A stretch of 64,000 nt of DNA from assembly GCA_037893225.1 (NCBI GenBank), contig JAZGUH010000332.1:1-64000 (forward strand), given 5' to 3'. Below, one piece after another: positions 11,473-23,451 of the stretch. Below the pieces are notes generated by a model that searched no databases, was not told where the DNA came from, and was given only the letters and a program-made list of their open reading frames with translations. The position numbers were made by a program, and so were the translations under genes. The first letter of the stretch is position 1; the number at the start of each line of letters is the position of its first letter. This DNA is from Hippasteria phrygiana (taxonomy: Eukaryota > Echinodermata > Asteroidea > Valvatida > Goniasteridae).

Positions 11473-12646
11473 TGTGATGAAAACTACATGTATGCAGTTA
11501 ACTGCACAAAATTCTATTAAGGGCAAACGAAAAAAAACCAGTTGAACATGCATGGTACATGTATCAGTTTCGTTGTGTAGTTCTGAGTAGGGCCTATGTT
11601 GTTTGTACATTTGGCCAGTAATAAATCGATAATATCATTCTTTCAAATTTGATTCCCACAACTCCCAGTTTTAGATTTAAACCCCTGGATTGCCTCATCA
11701 GTTACAGAAGATATTTATGAACAAAACCGATCCTTGGGGAGTCTGTACATGGTCCAGGGGTCCCATATTATGTCCACAGTTTAGACATAATTGAACAGCT
11801 TGTTAGAAACTGTGATTTATGCCCCTCTGATAAATTATTGGCATTGAATGGGGGAGTTGGCAATCAAATTAGACACAGCTCAGCTCTGGTAGACACCTCC
11901 CTGATTTGGAGCACCTGATCTAGGCCCAGTGGCTCTGACAGTCATAAGTGCTTACTTTTGCAGAAAATTATTTGTTGAGTGACTGGAATTCACTTTTGAA
12001 TTTATCACAGCTGTATAATGTGCATTCTATGCTTTGCGTGTTCTGGCGATTCATTGTGCTTAATGGGGATTGTTTGTTTTCAGTTAAACTCCTGAAATTT
12101 GAAATTAACTAAAAGCTACTAAATTGGGACTGAAACCCAAGAGAAAAAACATTCTTTTCATTTTTGCTTAGCAAATTTTTAGAGAGAACAGGGGCAGTAT
12201 TATCACAAGGAATTTTGCCTTGTAACCTGTTTTTACTAATCGCAGTTGTCTGTAATAATCACATTTACAAGCGTTTGACTAAACTTAATTCCTCTTAAAG
12301 ACTTGTAGTATTCTCCCAGCTCTGCAGAAAGCATCTTTCCACATAAACCATCATCCCTAATAAATTTCTTTGTAGTACATGTGTGAATTCAAAATGTGCT
12401 TTACAATTTTGCCCTCCCTCTCCCAAAATCGGATATGATATTATCATAATTGATTAATCGAGTTGGCCTTAAACTTTACTGACTTATTGACTTGCACTCA
12501 AAACAATTGGAAATTTCATAAACAGAGGAAGTTTCTAATATCCGGGCGACCTTAAAATCCAAGACTGAAAAAAGAATTCCCCGAGTCGGGTCGGTTGTTT
12601 GGAAAATTCTTTCGCGTAATCCTCCCCGTTTGATCCGTGCTGAAAG

Positions 12647-12868
12647 ATGGAGGGACGGTACAAACAGTCTGGAGTTAAGAGCAAGGCGGTGCGAGAGCTC
12701 TGCGAGCAGCGGGGCTTGGGGAGAAGAGAAAAAAAATGGAGCAGATTTGCACCGGTGTCTGTCTATGTATGTAATGCACTCTGTCAGAGCTGGGAATGTG
12801 TGTACTTTGGTGTACTACGGAGACCTGTAAATAACGGTGTCAAGCCCTCAATCAATACAGAGAGATGA
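12647..12868 (+). other. Open frame in a CpG-rich patch, 73 codons, uncertain
   Basis: An ATG in favourable context (gaaagATGGAGG) opens MEGRYKQSGVKSKAVRELCE, then QRGLGRREKKWSRFAP and an uninformative tail. The first 40 residues are strongly charged and lie in a patch much richer in GC and CpG than the surroundings (about 12560-12740), as in a first exon. A possible donor (ccggtgtctg) follows codon 39. I do not recognise a family and there is no matching downstream exon. It could be a chance frame, a remnant of an element, or an alternative first exon. Confidence 0.15.
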
Positions 12869-13217
12869 TTAGGTGTATTGGATGGTGGTGTACCGGGTTG
12901 GCGATAAACATGATTACTGCTTGCCGTTCTACTCTTGCATTATCTCGTCCCTATCTGGAGTTTTTGAGGGCAAGCAAATAACTGCTGATCTAAAGTGTTC
13001 ATCTTGGGGTCCATTGGTCTGTGTCGGAGAAAATCAAAGTTGAGCACCATGTAGGGTACATGTGCCATGCATAGGTGGAGTGTGCAGTCTCATTGGGGCT
13101 TACTGTGATACATGTAGCAGAACTGATGGGATACATTCACTAATCTCGATATGATTTTACTACATACATGTATGTCCTGCTGATATTAAGTCCAAGTTGG
13201 ATATTGAACTGCAGTTA

Positions 13218-14359
13218 TGCCGGTTTCACACTATGCTCTTACCCGGGTAATTGCCGGGTTAACGAAAAATTTAACCCGGCAATTACCCGGGTAATGTGGA
13301 GCGTTCACACTACAATTCGCCGGGTTAGAAATTCTCCGGGTTAACTGCCCAAAAACGCCACTTACCCGGGTAATTTCTAACCCTGCTCGCGAGGTGGGTT
13401 AACCCACCAATCTCGGGGTTAACGACGACCTTGAGACGATTCTCCGGGTTACCATCAGTAGTGTGAATGCTCGCCGGGTTTTCTTCTACCCGGGTAGGTA
13501 GGTGGGTGGGTGCGTGCGCTTTGTCGTGTTTCAATCGGCCAACTTTGCGAAGGTGACGTAATTTATTAGTACGGCCGCCGTGGCTGGTACTTCGCCTTAA
13601 TAAGTTTATTTTTACGTATACTTAATGAAAGGCACCAGTCTTCCATAGATGATGCCTCGTCTTAATAAGTACATTTTACATACAATTAATGCAAGGCACC
13701 AGTCTAGACCGCACAGTTGAAGGATAACTAGACTTGAAATCAAGTCGGTAATTGGTCGGCATTAGTCCGACTGCACCACCGCTTATTATAATACTTACTC
13801 CGCACTTTGCAGGGGTTACGTGTAGCGAGCGGTATAATAACATGTGGGAACGTTCGTGCAACCTTGGCCCCAAGATGCGTGTGTGTCGACTGTCCAATTA
13901 CTGACCATGAAGGAAAGAAGACATGTCGGAACTTCACGAAAGGCGGGCATATTATTGCGTACCGCGCTGGTAAATGCGGCGCCTGCAGACAAAACACGAC
14001 TGTCTAAACGACTTGTCTTCAAGTCTAAAGGATGACGCGTCCACGCTACATGTACCAATGCTGATCTGATCCTTTTTCAATTTGCATTGCATGCTCTCGC
14101 GCCGCTCTCACTTCGCTCTTTTACGCTGACGAAACAATGGCTAGGGCAGAGGTCAAGCAATGCACATTCTCCGGGTTACCATTCGCATAGTGTGAATGCG
14201 GCTACAAGTTACCCGGGTGCGCGCTGAAGCGGTTAAGCAGAATTGCAGGGTTAATTTTGTAGTGTGAAACCGATTCTCCGGGTTAGTTTCTACCCGGGTA
14301 ATGACAACTACCCGGGTAATAAATTACCCGGGTAAGTTCAGAGTAGTGTGAAACCGGTA
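13218..14359. mobile_element. Harbinger-like foldback element, TTA duplication
   Basis: The ends are TGCCGGTTTCACACTA on the left and TAGTGTGAAACCGGTA on the right. The element is flanked by TTA at 13215-13217 and 14360-14362, a 3 bp target duplication. The arms (about 13218-13500 and 14160-14359) are built from repeated modules of acccgggtaa and ccgggttaa in both orientations. The arms therefore fold within themselves as well as with each other. The central 650 bp shows no recognisable protein. The 3 bp T-W-A duplication fits PIF/Harbinger; this is inference. Confidence 0.65.
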
Positions 14360-14891
14360 TTAGAGTTCAGAGAAATTGGTCTTCAGAATTCTACATGCTC
14401 CAATACAGCTTCAACCTTGTTTCCTCCATTTTATTTCAAATTTTGTGACAGTTGGAATTGCATCGCTGAATCAGTCTGTGCTCGGCTATTGAGCACTGCA
14501 TTCTGTAACTTTTCAGCATATATGCTGGTCATGTTGCATGGCCAAACAGCAATCCAACTCATTTGACATTTGAGTGCCATGTTTTTCCATTTAGGCCCCC
14601 AATACCAATAGGCCTGCTTGTACATAGTGATTATACTCAAAGTATCAGATCTACATGTAGATGTTCTCCTGTGTCCACGATATCGGCTATCATGTATCTC
14701 ACACTCAAACAGACTTTCTTCATTTATTCCCTGGGCGGAGAAACCCCAGCTCAGCTATGTTACCCGGCCAGAACTCCCACGAAATCCAAGTCTAGCTTTC
14801 ATCAGTCCAGCCAAGCAGTATACTGCTCCCTAGTGCACAATCGCTTGGGCCTCTAACAAGCTTGTTAACATTAACTTCTGACAGTCGGGTA

Positions 14892-15007
14892 TTAACCCCA
14901 GGACGACCTAGTTTTACTTTTTTTTCTGGAATTGTAAATGCCAGGGTTTTAATGGCGTAAAGCTATGCCGTACAGCGCTTCCCGTGCTTGTTCCACACAC
15001 GGGTTAA
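14892..15007. mobile_element. Possible piggyBac-like TTAA miniature element
   Basis: TTAACCCC at 14892 and CGGGTTAA ending at 15007 bound 116 bp. The ends resemble the elements at 11248, 31683 and 37929. The interior is not clearly related and the inverted repeats are short, so this call is weak. Confidence 0.35.
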
Positions 15008-16383
15008 TTGGATACACGGGGTGAAAGGGGAGAACGTGCGGTAGACCCTCTTGAAATCTTCGCAGATTTGCAGTATGCAGGCCTGATGCCTGCTCACGAA
15101 AGACGAATTACCAGAACCTTGACAAATTGCCACAAATTTCAGTTGATACTTGATGTTTTAGATTTATTGCATGCTGAACAAATCGTTAACAGAATTTACT
15201 AAAAATGAAGTACTTTAAATTGACACGAACTACATGTCCGGAATTGTGAACATGATACATGAGCACCCCCCAGTCCACCTTTTTTTACTTTAGTTTATTG
15301 AGGTCTGTACATTGTTCATCAGAGCAATGAATGTCATGCTAGTCTGTATCAGGCCCCGTGCTCCAATTTGCCTGATTTGCGGGCACTACGATGATGGAGC
15401 GACTGTAAGTCTGTAAACACCAAAGGAGAAATTGACTTGGACACTTTCCTCATGTCAGGACGGGTACGGACAGATAAGATGCAGTGTCTGATTCCCCGCA
15501 ACTGATTAGCCAGCTCTAATGCATCTTACTCACGTCAATATGAAACCGCAAACCATCTGATAATTCATGTGGTGGGGCCTCCTGTTGGTGTGGTTTCTTC
15601 CTTGTCCCAGTTTTGACCTTGGAGACATTAACAAAATTGATATCAACCTGCAACCTGAACTTGTTGAAATACTCGCACGGAGAGAGAGAGACAAAAACGT
15701 ACATACAGGGAATGGTGTTCTTTGGGAGCCTCCTATGGGGGTGGGGTTCCTGTGTTGAGTCCTACCGCACTCACAGGTTCCGGATGTGGCATGTGGTGCG
15801 CTCCCAGCGCCCCAGAAACTCGTGAGGTTGATGGTTGAACCGGCACGGCAGGAAATTTGGCCTGTCATTAAGAGATATATCCATTTCCACATAGAATGAG
15901 CTCCAGATTTCGGGCTAAGAAAACACAGGTTGCCCCGCTGAAAATTGAATTAGGAGAACGGGGGCCCCTGTCTGGTATATCATTGCATGGAATGATTATA
16001 TCATTATGGTGTAATGGGATAGATCAATACCAGTAATATTATCTGACCAGGCCAGTTTCCTCTGATTCCACTCTCTGATGGTTCGGTTAATGTCAATCAT
16101 TTGTATTTTGGGGAGGGGTGGAAGGAGTTGTGTAAACCCCCCCCCCAAAAAAAAAAATCCCCTCCCCAAAAAAGTGAAGGAAAAAAAATAAAAAAATTAA
16201 CAAACAAAAACAACCCCAAAAAAACAAATAGCAGAAACAGAAACAAACCTAAAATTCAAAAATGTCCAAAAAGGGTAAAATGATTAATTTAAGGTATATA
16301 ATATAGCATTGGTATTGCTGACAGAATAGTTGCAGGCAGTGACCACAGTGTTTGTACTTAGTTGGACTCACCATACACATAAA

Positions 16384-16510
16384 ATAACAAAGTTTGAGCT
16401 TAGTCCGTCATCTGAGAAAAACCATTCTATTTTAACGATGATTTTGTGCATGTTCATGTGTATTTATTTTGATTGTTAAAATCGAAAGAAGCCTTTTGGG
16501 GTCTTTAGAC
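16384..16510 (+). repeat. Dispersed repeat pair with 30483-30617
   Basis: The shared order is aaagtttgagct, tccgtca, gaaaaacc-tt-t, ttttaac-gat, ttttg-acgtt/catgttc, tgttaa-atcga and ttttggggtcttt/tttggactctttgg. It is an old repeat without coding capacity. Confidence 0.45.
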
Positions 16511-17444
16511 ACAATTTTTCCCAAAGATGACGGAAATATTTCTCTCTTGATTGGTAATGGTAAGCTTTCAGATTGAAACTAATCAATTTGATTTCTGACT
16601 TTAAACCAAAGCTAAATCAAACCTGAAATTAATTTGGCTTCATTTTGATACCTTCCCCAAGCTTCGCCTAAAGCCCACTGCCAGCGCTGGAGCTGCAGAG
16701 GTTATTCCACTCGGTGTCCCTTGGACCTTGACTGCATATATCCCCAGTCATAGCTCCAACAATAGATGTGTACATAACTTATCCTGTCAAAACATCACAG
16801 GAGCTTTTATTTCCTTGGGGGTCTTCAGGCACTATGGCCTATGAAGCAGGAGATCATAGATTTTAGGGTCTGTGTTTGTATACACTCACAAATAAAGAGA
16901 GTAAAAGAAGGTGTGGATCGAAGTGGAGAAACGGTTTGGCTGCAACAATAGCGACTCCCTATTCTGTCACTTTCCTTAGAATAACAGCATCTTGTTTTGT
17001 GTGCTTATGTGTGTATCTGTGTTGAATGTTTTCGGAGAGTTTAAAAATTAGTCCATTGTGGCCAGGCGTGAATGGGAGCCGTAAGCCGTTTATTAGGGCC
17101 TTGTGTTAGCAAGCCCCAAGGAAACAGACTGACTGACTGGCAGGTTGGGGAGAAAGCGTGGTGGGATGTATGTAGATTGCTAATCCAGTAGTGTGTTGCT
17201 TGGAATCTTCATTTGAGAATTAGCATAGACCTTTTGCGTAGCAGCTGTCTTCGAGGCATATTTTTGTCATTTAAAAGGTTTGCCCAAGGTTTGCCCCTGT
17301 CCAAGGGTATAACAAAATCCGCCTTCGCATTGGACTAACTATTGTCAAAAGTTACCTTGCGAGATTGTTAACATTCCACTGTGGTTATTTTTCCGTGCGT
17401 CTGCACTTGGATTACATGGCTCGCGGAAAGTCCTTGGCCACATA

Positions 17445-18693
17445 AGGCCTTTTCACACTACGAAAAATCTCGGTGTTGGACCCGGGTCCGACCCGTGTTG
17501 ACTAGACTGACCTTTTCACACTGCAACATTTCAACACGGCACTGACCCGTGTAGAGCGCTCAACCCGGGTTGAAACTCAACCCTGCTCGGGAGGTGGGTT
17601 GAGAGCTCCCGACCCGTGTAGAGAAGTTGGGCCCGTGTTGAAAGTCGTAGTGTGAACGTCTCCGGGTTGAGTTCGACCCTTGTAACCGTGGATCGGAGTG
17701 TGCGTGCAGAGCACCACATACTAGGCTGTTCGATATGACGATAATTGCCGATGTTTCGGTATTATGTTGCTTTTTCAGTTTTTGCAGCGTTTATGGTTTC
17801 TCCAAGTCCAAGTGTGTATACGTTAAGTGTGGATTAGTCTAGATTATTTTGCGCGAAATTTTTTCCAATAAATTTGACGGCAGAATAGTACATAACGTAT
17901 ATGGAGGAATAAAAAATATACATTCTGTACTAAATGTGTCGTTTCTTTAATCGTTTTAAACCCCGACATGACTTATCCGACATCTCCGCGCCGTATGTAG
18001 CGGACATTGCGTGCATGCGTATTCCATCGTTAGTGTAGTCTTGGTCAAATGCAAACAACCGCACTGAACGCTACCATATTATTCCTAGTGTACAATGTAC
18101 GTACATGCAGCTAACATTTTGCGAACTTCGTCTCGAGAAAAGGCTACTAAGGTATGAGGGGGCCGGGGTTATTGCTCAATATGGGGAACCCCAAAAGTGC
18201 ATCTGCGCGTGCGCGTTGCTTTGTTGCAAACAGCTGGCCTTGGCCGGCCGCCGGTGGTCAACGTACAAGTGCGCGTGCAAGCATCATGGAGGAATAAAAC
18301 ACACTGGATACTTTTACCTCCGATATGTCGGAGAAAATGGGCCCCAAATCAGACAAAAGACCGACATGGAGTGAGGAGGATTTGGGCTGACAGCTCCATC
18401 CAAAGCCAGCTCGGCGGAACGACCAGAATGCAGTATGGGGATTTTCCAAATCGACCCGTGTTGAACGGCGGGCCGTGTGTGTAGTGTGAAACGATCGCAC
18501 AATACACGGGTCGAAACATTACACGGGTCGAAACATTACACGTGTAGCAAAAATGCTGGCGCTGCGTTGAGTAGTGTGAAAAGGCAGCGTAATTGACCCG
18601 TGTTGAAATTTTAAGAAGTCTACACGGGTCGGACCCGTGTCGGACCCGTGTAGATTTCAACACGGGTCGAACGTACATAGTGTGAAAAGGCCT
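17445..18693. mobile_element. Harbinger-like foldback element, ATA duplication
   Basis: The ends are AGGCCTTTTCACACTA and TAGTGTGAAAAGGCCT, perfectly inverted over 16 bp. They are flanked by ATA at 17442-17444 and 18694-18696. The arms (about 17445-17715 and 18445-18693) consist of alternating gacccgtgttga and tcaacacgggtc modules. The ttttcacact terminus recurs inside the left arm at about 17512. The centre contains a CpG-rich patch and a short ORF remnant at 18325-18390. The terminus shares TTTCACACTA with the element at 13218-14359. Confidence 0.7.
18325..18390 (+). pseudogene. Myb/SANT-like N-terminal remnant inside foldback
   Basis: An ATG followed by 21 codons ends in TGA and contains SDKRPTWSEEDLG. 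A basic stretch followed by TWSEEDL is how Myb/SANT-like DNA-binding domains often begin, and Harbinger transposons encode such a partner protein. The frame stops right after this motif. It may therefore be a truncated remnant of the element's own DNA-binding protein, or chance. The match is short and the family call is tentative. Confidence 0.3.
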
Positions 18694-18752
18694 ATAAACT
18701 CTGCAGTGGTCAAACACGGAAAGCACATGATCAAAATGCACGTTTTGCATAG

Positions 18753-19122
18753 TGGCTGTCCGCACTGGACTTTTCAGCGATGTAAAACTGCCACGTAACT
18801 CTTCCGCTACACTGTTGGCCCTGTAAAAGTTCCTGCTGTGGAGGGATAAACAGACAACCGACGATCGACACTTGACAATTTGGAAAGTTTACCAGCTGTC
18901 CGCACTGGACTTGACCCTAACCCTGCCAGACGCAGCACAGTGCATCTGTGGTGACAGCTTGACCTTGCTGCACTCTGCACACAAGTCAATGTGACAAAGT
19001 ATGCAATCTGATGCGTCTGGCAGGGTTTCTAGCCAAAATACCCTGGAGGGTTAGGGTTAATTTGGACAAGTTGACAACAGTCTCTATATGTTTACCAAAA
19101 AAAGTCCAGTGCGGACATGGCT
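18753..19122. mobile_element. Small foldback related to 27691-28365, with a nested insertion
   Basis: It begins tggctgtccgcactggac and ends gtccagtgcggacatggct, the same termini as the element at 27691-28365. A third internal copy of gctgtccgcactggactt lies at about 18896. It is interrupted at 18914-19060 by another miniature element. Beyond the ends, gttttgcatagtggc (18742) and gccactatacaaaa (about 19145) extend the symmetry, so this is probably a stack of two or three foldbacks. No clean target duplication was seen. Confidence 0.5.
18914..19060. mobile_element. Miniature element with CCCTAACCCT ends, nested copy
   Basis: The ends are accctaaccctgccagacg and ggagggttagggttaa. The body has cagcacagtgcatctgtggt, ggcagggtttctagcc and aaaatacc. 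A second copy at 34339-34454 lacks about 30 bp of the centre (the cacacaagtcaatgtg region) but is otherwise nearly identical. Copy 1 sits inside the foldback at 18753-19122 and so is younger than it. TTAA-like borders suggest piggyBac-type mobility; this is inference. Confidence 0.65.
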
Positions 19123-20298
19123 AAAGACATTAGCTTCGGAGATGGCCACTATACAAAAGGTCTATTGGCCTCATCACTGAATAGTCTTGAATCCTTACTG
19201 ATGTTGGTGAAATATTTACATTTTAACCCCGTCTAGCCAGCTGTTATGAATGGGGTGGTAGTACGCCAATATGAGCTTGTGCAGCCAATCATAATGCACA
19301 CAATAGGCAAACAATAGATTGAGTATGTGCAGGAATGCGTGTATAGACAACAACCAGCCAGGTGGTCTTTTTCAAACTGGCTATCGAACTGGAAAATCTT
19401 ATTTTCTCTAGCTGTTTGAAAGTTGAAGCTTCAGCCAGCCAGATTAAGAGGATAAGGCCCTTTACAACAAATTTTGAAAACAAATCTGTGAAAAGAATGT
19501 TCAGTTTTTGTAGGGTCGTGGTTAGTCATCTCACCACACAAAGTTTCCTTCGTGTAAATGGATTTCGACAGAGGAAAATGGGTTTCTTTTGTTTGGATAA
19601 TGACTACATTTTAATTAAGGCATTTACCATATAGTTTTATAAAGAAATACTTGTGAAAAGTAGTGGTCAGTTTCCCAAAGTGCCTCCAAAATTCCTCACA
19701 AGGCTTTGAGTTAACAAAATAAATACTTATATGGCTCAGAGGCACCAGGGCAAAAATGAGTCCTTCAAGTAGCAGGCATGATACTTGAAACCTTGGCTTA
19801 TTAAGCTTGAGACCAGCAGGAATTGTGACCAGAACAATTTGCCATTGAAAGTCAAGACATTAAGGGTATTCTTGCCGAAGGCTAAGTTTTAAAATCCCCA
19901 GGCAAGTGTCTGTCATTCCACAGTCAGCTTGGTGCCCATGGTTTTTAGGACATGCCAATTTTGTGGGTTTTTTGTTCAGCTTGTATTTTATTTTTGTTTG
20001 TTTGTTTGTTTCTTTGTGGTTTTGGAAAGTTGGGTCCATGGGTCACTCACCTTGGTATTCCTCAAGCTGTGCTGGAATTTGTTTCAATATTTTGAGTGTG
20101 TAACATAATGCGTACACATACAACTTACAAGACGGAAGATTTTCCAGACCTGGTAATGCCTATCACTATTAATGCCAGAAGTACCGTAGACTGAAAACAT
20201 TGACTAAAACAAAATTCAAAATTCCATTGTCCATGTAGTTTACAATAAGGGTTTAATTTATGAAAGTTGTAAAAATTGTTTGTGAAGTTGTGAGATTG

Positions 20299-20523
20299 CA
20301 GAGATGTAGTCGAGTCCATCACAAGTCCCCTGCAAGTCCCTGCAAGTCCATCACAAGCCTTCCAGTCCTAATCCCAATCACAAGCTATTCAAGTGAACTT
20401 TGACAAAGGCATTCCTTTGTCATTGTTCATCCAGTTGCTTGTGAACGGCTTTTTGAAAGGACTTCTGACTGGGCTTGCGAAAGGACTTGTGAAAGGACTT
20501 GCTGGGACTCGACTCCAACTCTG
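20299..20523. mobile_element. hAT-like miniature element with perfect 8 bp duplication
   Basis: The element runs CAGAGATGTAGTCGAGTCC to GGACTCGACTCCAACTCTG. It is flanked on both sides by TGAGATTG (20291-20298 and 20524-20531), a perfect 8 bp target-site duplication. CAG...CTG ends with an 8 bp duplication are the hAT hallmark. The arms contain repeated caagtcc and ggacttg modules. At 225 bp with no ORF it is non-autonomous. The intact duplication argues for a fairly recent insertion. Confidence 0.8.
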
Positions 20524-20609
20524 TGAGATTGGCACGCGGTGTTGTGAATGACTGTGTGTAACGCATGTGACACACTTTTATATTACAGGTAATCCCTACA
20601 TGTACACAT

Positions 20610-20956
20610 TAGGGGCCATTCAAAATGTTAAATGTTTTTAAATTTCAATATTTTTTTTTCTCGAAAATGTCGGTGGGTGGGTCAAGTAAAATTATTGAAA
20701 ATCGAAATTCACTTTTCAATAAAACAAAAAAAGTTGATTATTGAAAAAAAGTGGATTATGAAACACAAGTCATCAGGGCACGTGTTCAAGTGGGGGATAC
20801 CCACAGCTGCATCACGCCGTCACTGAACTGGGCGTTTTTTTTTATTGTTTTAATTGAATGGCAAATCAATCACAGATAAAAAATTTGGGTGGGTGGCTGG
20901 CTGGGTCTAAAAAAAATTGAAAATTTGAAAACATTAAACATTTTGAATGGCCCCTT
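20610..20956. mobile_element. Foldback miniature element, possibly hAT-like
   Basis: The left arm (t)aggggccattcaaaatgtt is mirrored by aacattttgaatggcccctt. The arms stay complementary for about 80 bp, including a gtgggtgggt / ccacccaccc stretch. The flanks GTACACAT and GTACATGT agree at six of eight positions, which would be a decayed 8 bp duplication. The loop holds plain AT-rich sequence. Confidence 0.6.
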
Positions 20957-23428
20957 GTACATGTATAATTATGTACCTAAAAATGTATGCGCTGAAATGC
21001 TGAGTAACATAAAGTTATTGGGCACACAGAGTTTACCTGTAAGCTAAGAACCATTTCCCTAAAAAAAAGTCTTATAGCCTCCACAACAAATTTCCTCAAA
21101 TTCCTTAGAGTTCGTTGAGGAAGGAGTTAGCCATTGAATGCTCGAGGCATCCCAGCTCTCTACATCATTTCTGCATGCATTGTGCAGTGGAGGAGCCACA
21201 CCTTTGCTTACAGTGCAGGATGCGAATTTCATGCTAAATTAACTCGTATCCGCATTTTGGCCTCGTACCAATTAGGTCATCTTTTTTAACGGTATGCTCG
21301 GATACAACTTGTTTGAGAAAAGAGGAGTTCTTGGACAAGTGACTCTACATTATGTCATCAAGCCTGCTAGGATTGTAATGTTGTGCCCTCCTAACTGTAT
21401 ATTTCAAGCTGTTCCAGTGGACAACCAGTTTGTATATATATTCACATGAGTACATTTCATTTGTCAACTATACTTGTTTACATTTTTAAACATATGCACA
21501 TTTTCGATTGAATAAACCATACAAATTAAATTCATGCCATTTTGATGAGGCAACCTTTTGTTTGGTTCCAGCACTATCAGTTTTTTGCTCTTGGTATTAA
21601 AACTTTTCAACAGTAGTAAATAAAATCTCTTTGGGATAGACTTTCTCATCAGAGGAATTTTAGTGTTCACTACTTCCGAATCACGTGCCACAGTAGGAAA
21701 CCCTACCCTCCACCCCCCAAAAAAGTTTTTTAAAAAGTGAGAGCTTCCTCTAAATGATGTCAAACTACAAAGCCATTCACCGGCCCTGTTGTTAGGACAG
21801 TCAAATCAGTTAAAAGGTCACACAGTTCCTTTCAAGCAGCCCCTTTATCTGTAAAAAAAAACAAAAAACCTTCCCAGAAAACTCCTGAATGTTCTAGGAC
21901 AACCTCCCCTGTTTGCAGTCTGGTGAGGGTGAGGTCATTCACCTCCAGGGCAGCCCTCGCACTGGAAGGTGGTAACAATAACAAGGGGACATACCCTAGC
22001 CCACTCTCTGCAGGTGCCCTGGGTTACCCAGATACCAGCAGGTTAATGGGTTTGCCAAACCCCTCGTAAAATCATACAGCACCCTTGGTACATTCAGGGG
22101 TACATTATTCATCCCCCTTTTTTTTAATGACCCAAGAGGGATGGGTCCTGGGTATATTGTTCTCTACAGCTGGGTTTCTCAAGTACACCATTTGTGTTTT
22201 GGTTTTTCTTTGGAATGTTGCTGAAGTCCCTGTTGTGTTTTGTACATCATATTCAGAATGTGTTACCATTTCTGCAGTACTCTCCCTTAAAGAGGATCAT
22301 TGGAATTGAGTTGGCGGTACTGGACTTTGTGGTCGGCCAGCATTGCATAATTTCTACTGATTTACCCGCTGCATGAGGTCAACTTTCCATGCCTAAATTT
22401 GTGTCTGTATACTAATCAAGGAGGCATTTTTCTCTCCGAATACCACATTCCCAAGCTTTTGTGTTGCTTGTACATTTTGTGTACACCCATCGGTTTTATT
22501 AACCACAGCATGGGATTTGCTTTGTAATACCGACAGGCTTTTCCTGGCACAAATCTGTTTGTAAATGTTCTTTACGTGTACAGTAAAAAGAAATCTTTAA
22601 TGAGAAAGAAGCCAGGAAGCCATGACTGCAAAATGAGTTGCAGCATCCCCCTGTCGGCCTTGCCAAGGTCACATAGATGGAGTCTTTTGTGTTCATGAAT
22701 GAAACCCTCATGTCATCATTTCACAACACAGCGACAGACGATGGCAATTAAATGATACAATATCGCGTGTATATATCACATCCTTCCGGTTGATTCTTTT
22801 CACTGAGTGGAAACACTCCCTGGGAAAGATTGAGAGAGAGTGGCAGAGTAAAAGAAAATAATCAATGATCCAGAGTACTGCGGATCCATTTGCCAGCCTG
22901 GATTGGCACGGACATCCAATAGGGCTGGATCAATACGACGGGATCTATGGCCCAGTGATCAGGGAAACGAGATCTGGCCAGCTAACGGGCACCCGTTATG
23001 ATTACGGCCCTTTTTTTTTCATGGGGTAATGGTGCTGGCATGCTTGGCGGAACATGGCAGTGTCATAAGAGAGTGTTTCCCTTTCATGGGAGTGGTGGCG
23101 TTTGTGTGGCTAATTGATTGAGAGCGTTTCGTGGTTGTTAAAAAGAGCAATCCATTCTCCCAATGACCGCTGACTTTTGGAATTGGGTGAATGATCTGGC
23201 AGAACCCTTGGGTGTGTGTGATTCCCATTGGGGAGAGTTTCAACACTAAATTTTGCAGAACTGTGGGCAATAGTAGAGTGTATAGAGCAAACTGGATATA
23301 TCAGGGTAGGCAGAACAGAGTGAAGCCAAATACTACATGTACAAATGTACATGTAATTATAATAAAATAAAGCACAGACATTACACCCCCCTAGTACATC
23401 ATTTTGAAAAGACAATCTTTGCCTAATG

Positions 23429-23451
23429 TTTTTTTTTTGGGGGGGGGGGGG
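23429..23451. repeat. T10-G13 junction
   Basis: A run of ten T directly followed by thirteen G. Confidence 0.9.

Noticed and set aside
15530..15892. 120-codon open frame on the minus strand
   Set aside because: The composition is unlike a conserved protein, no motif is recognisable, and overlapping open frames exist on the other strand.
18349..18765. 138-codon open frame on the minus strand
   Set aside because: It is produced by the repeated hairpin modules of the 17445-18693 foldback arm; the peptide repeats STRV-type words without family resemblance.
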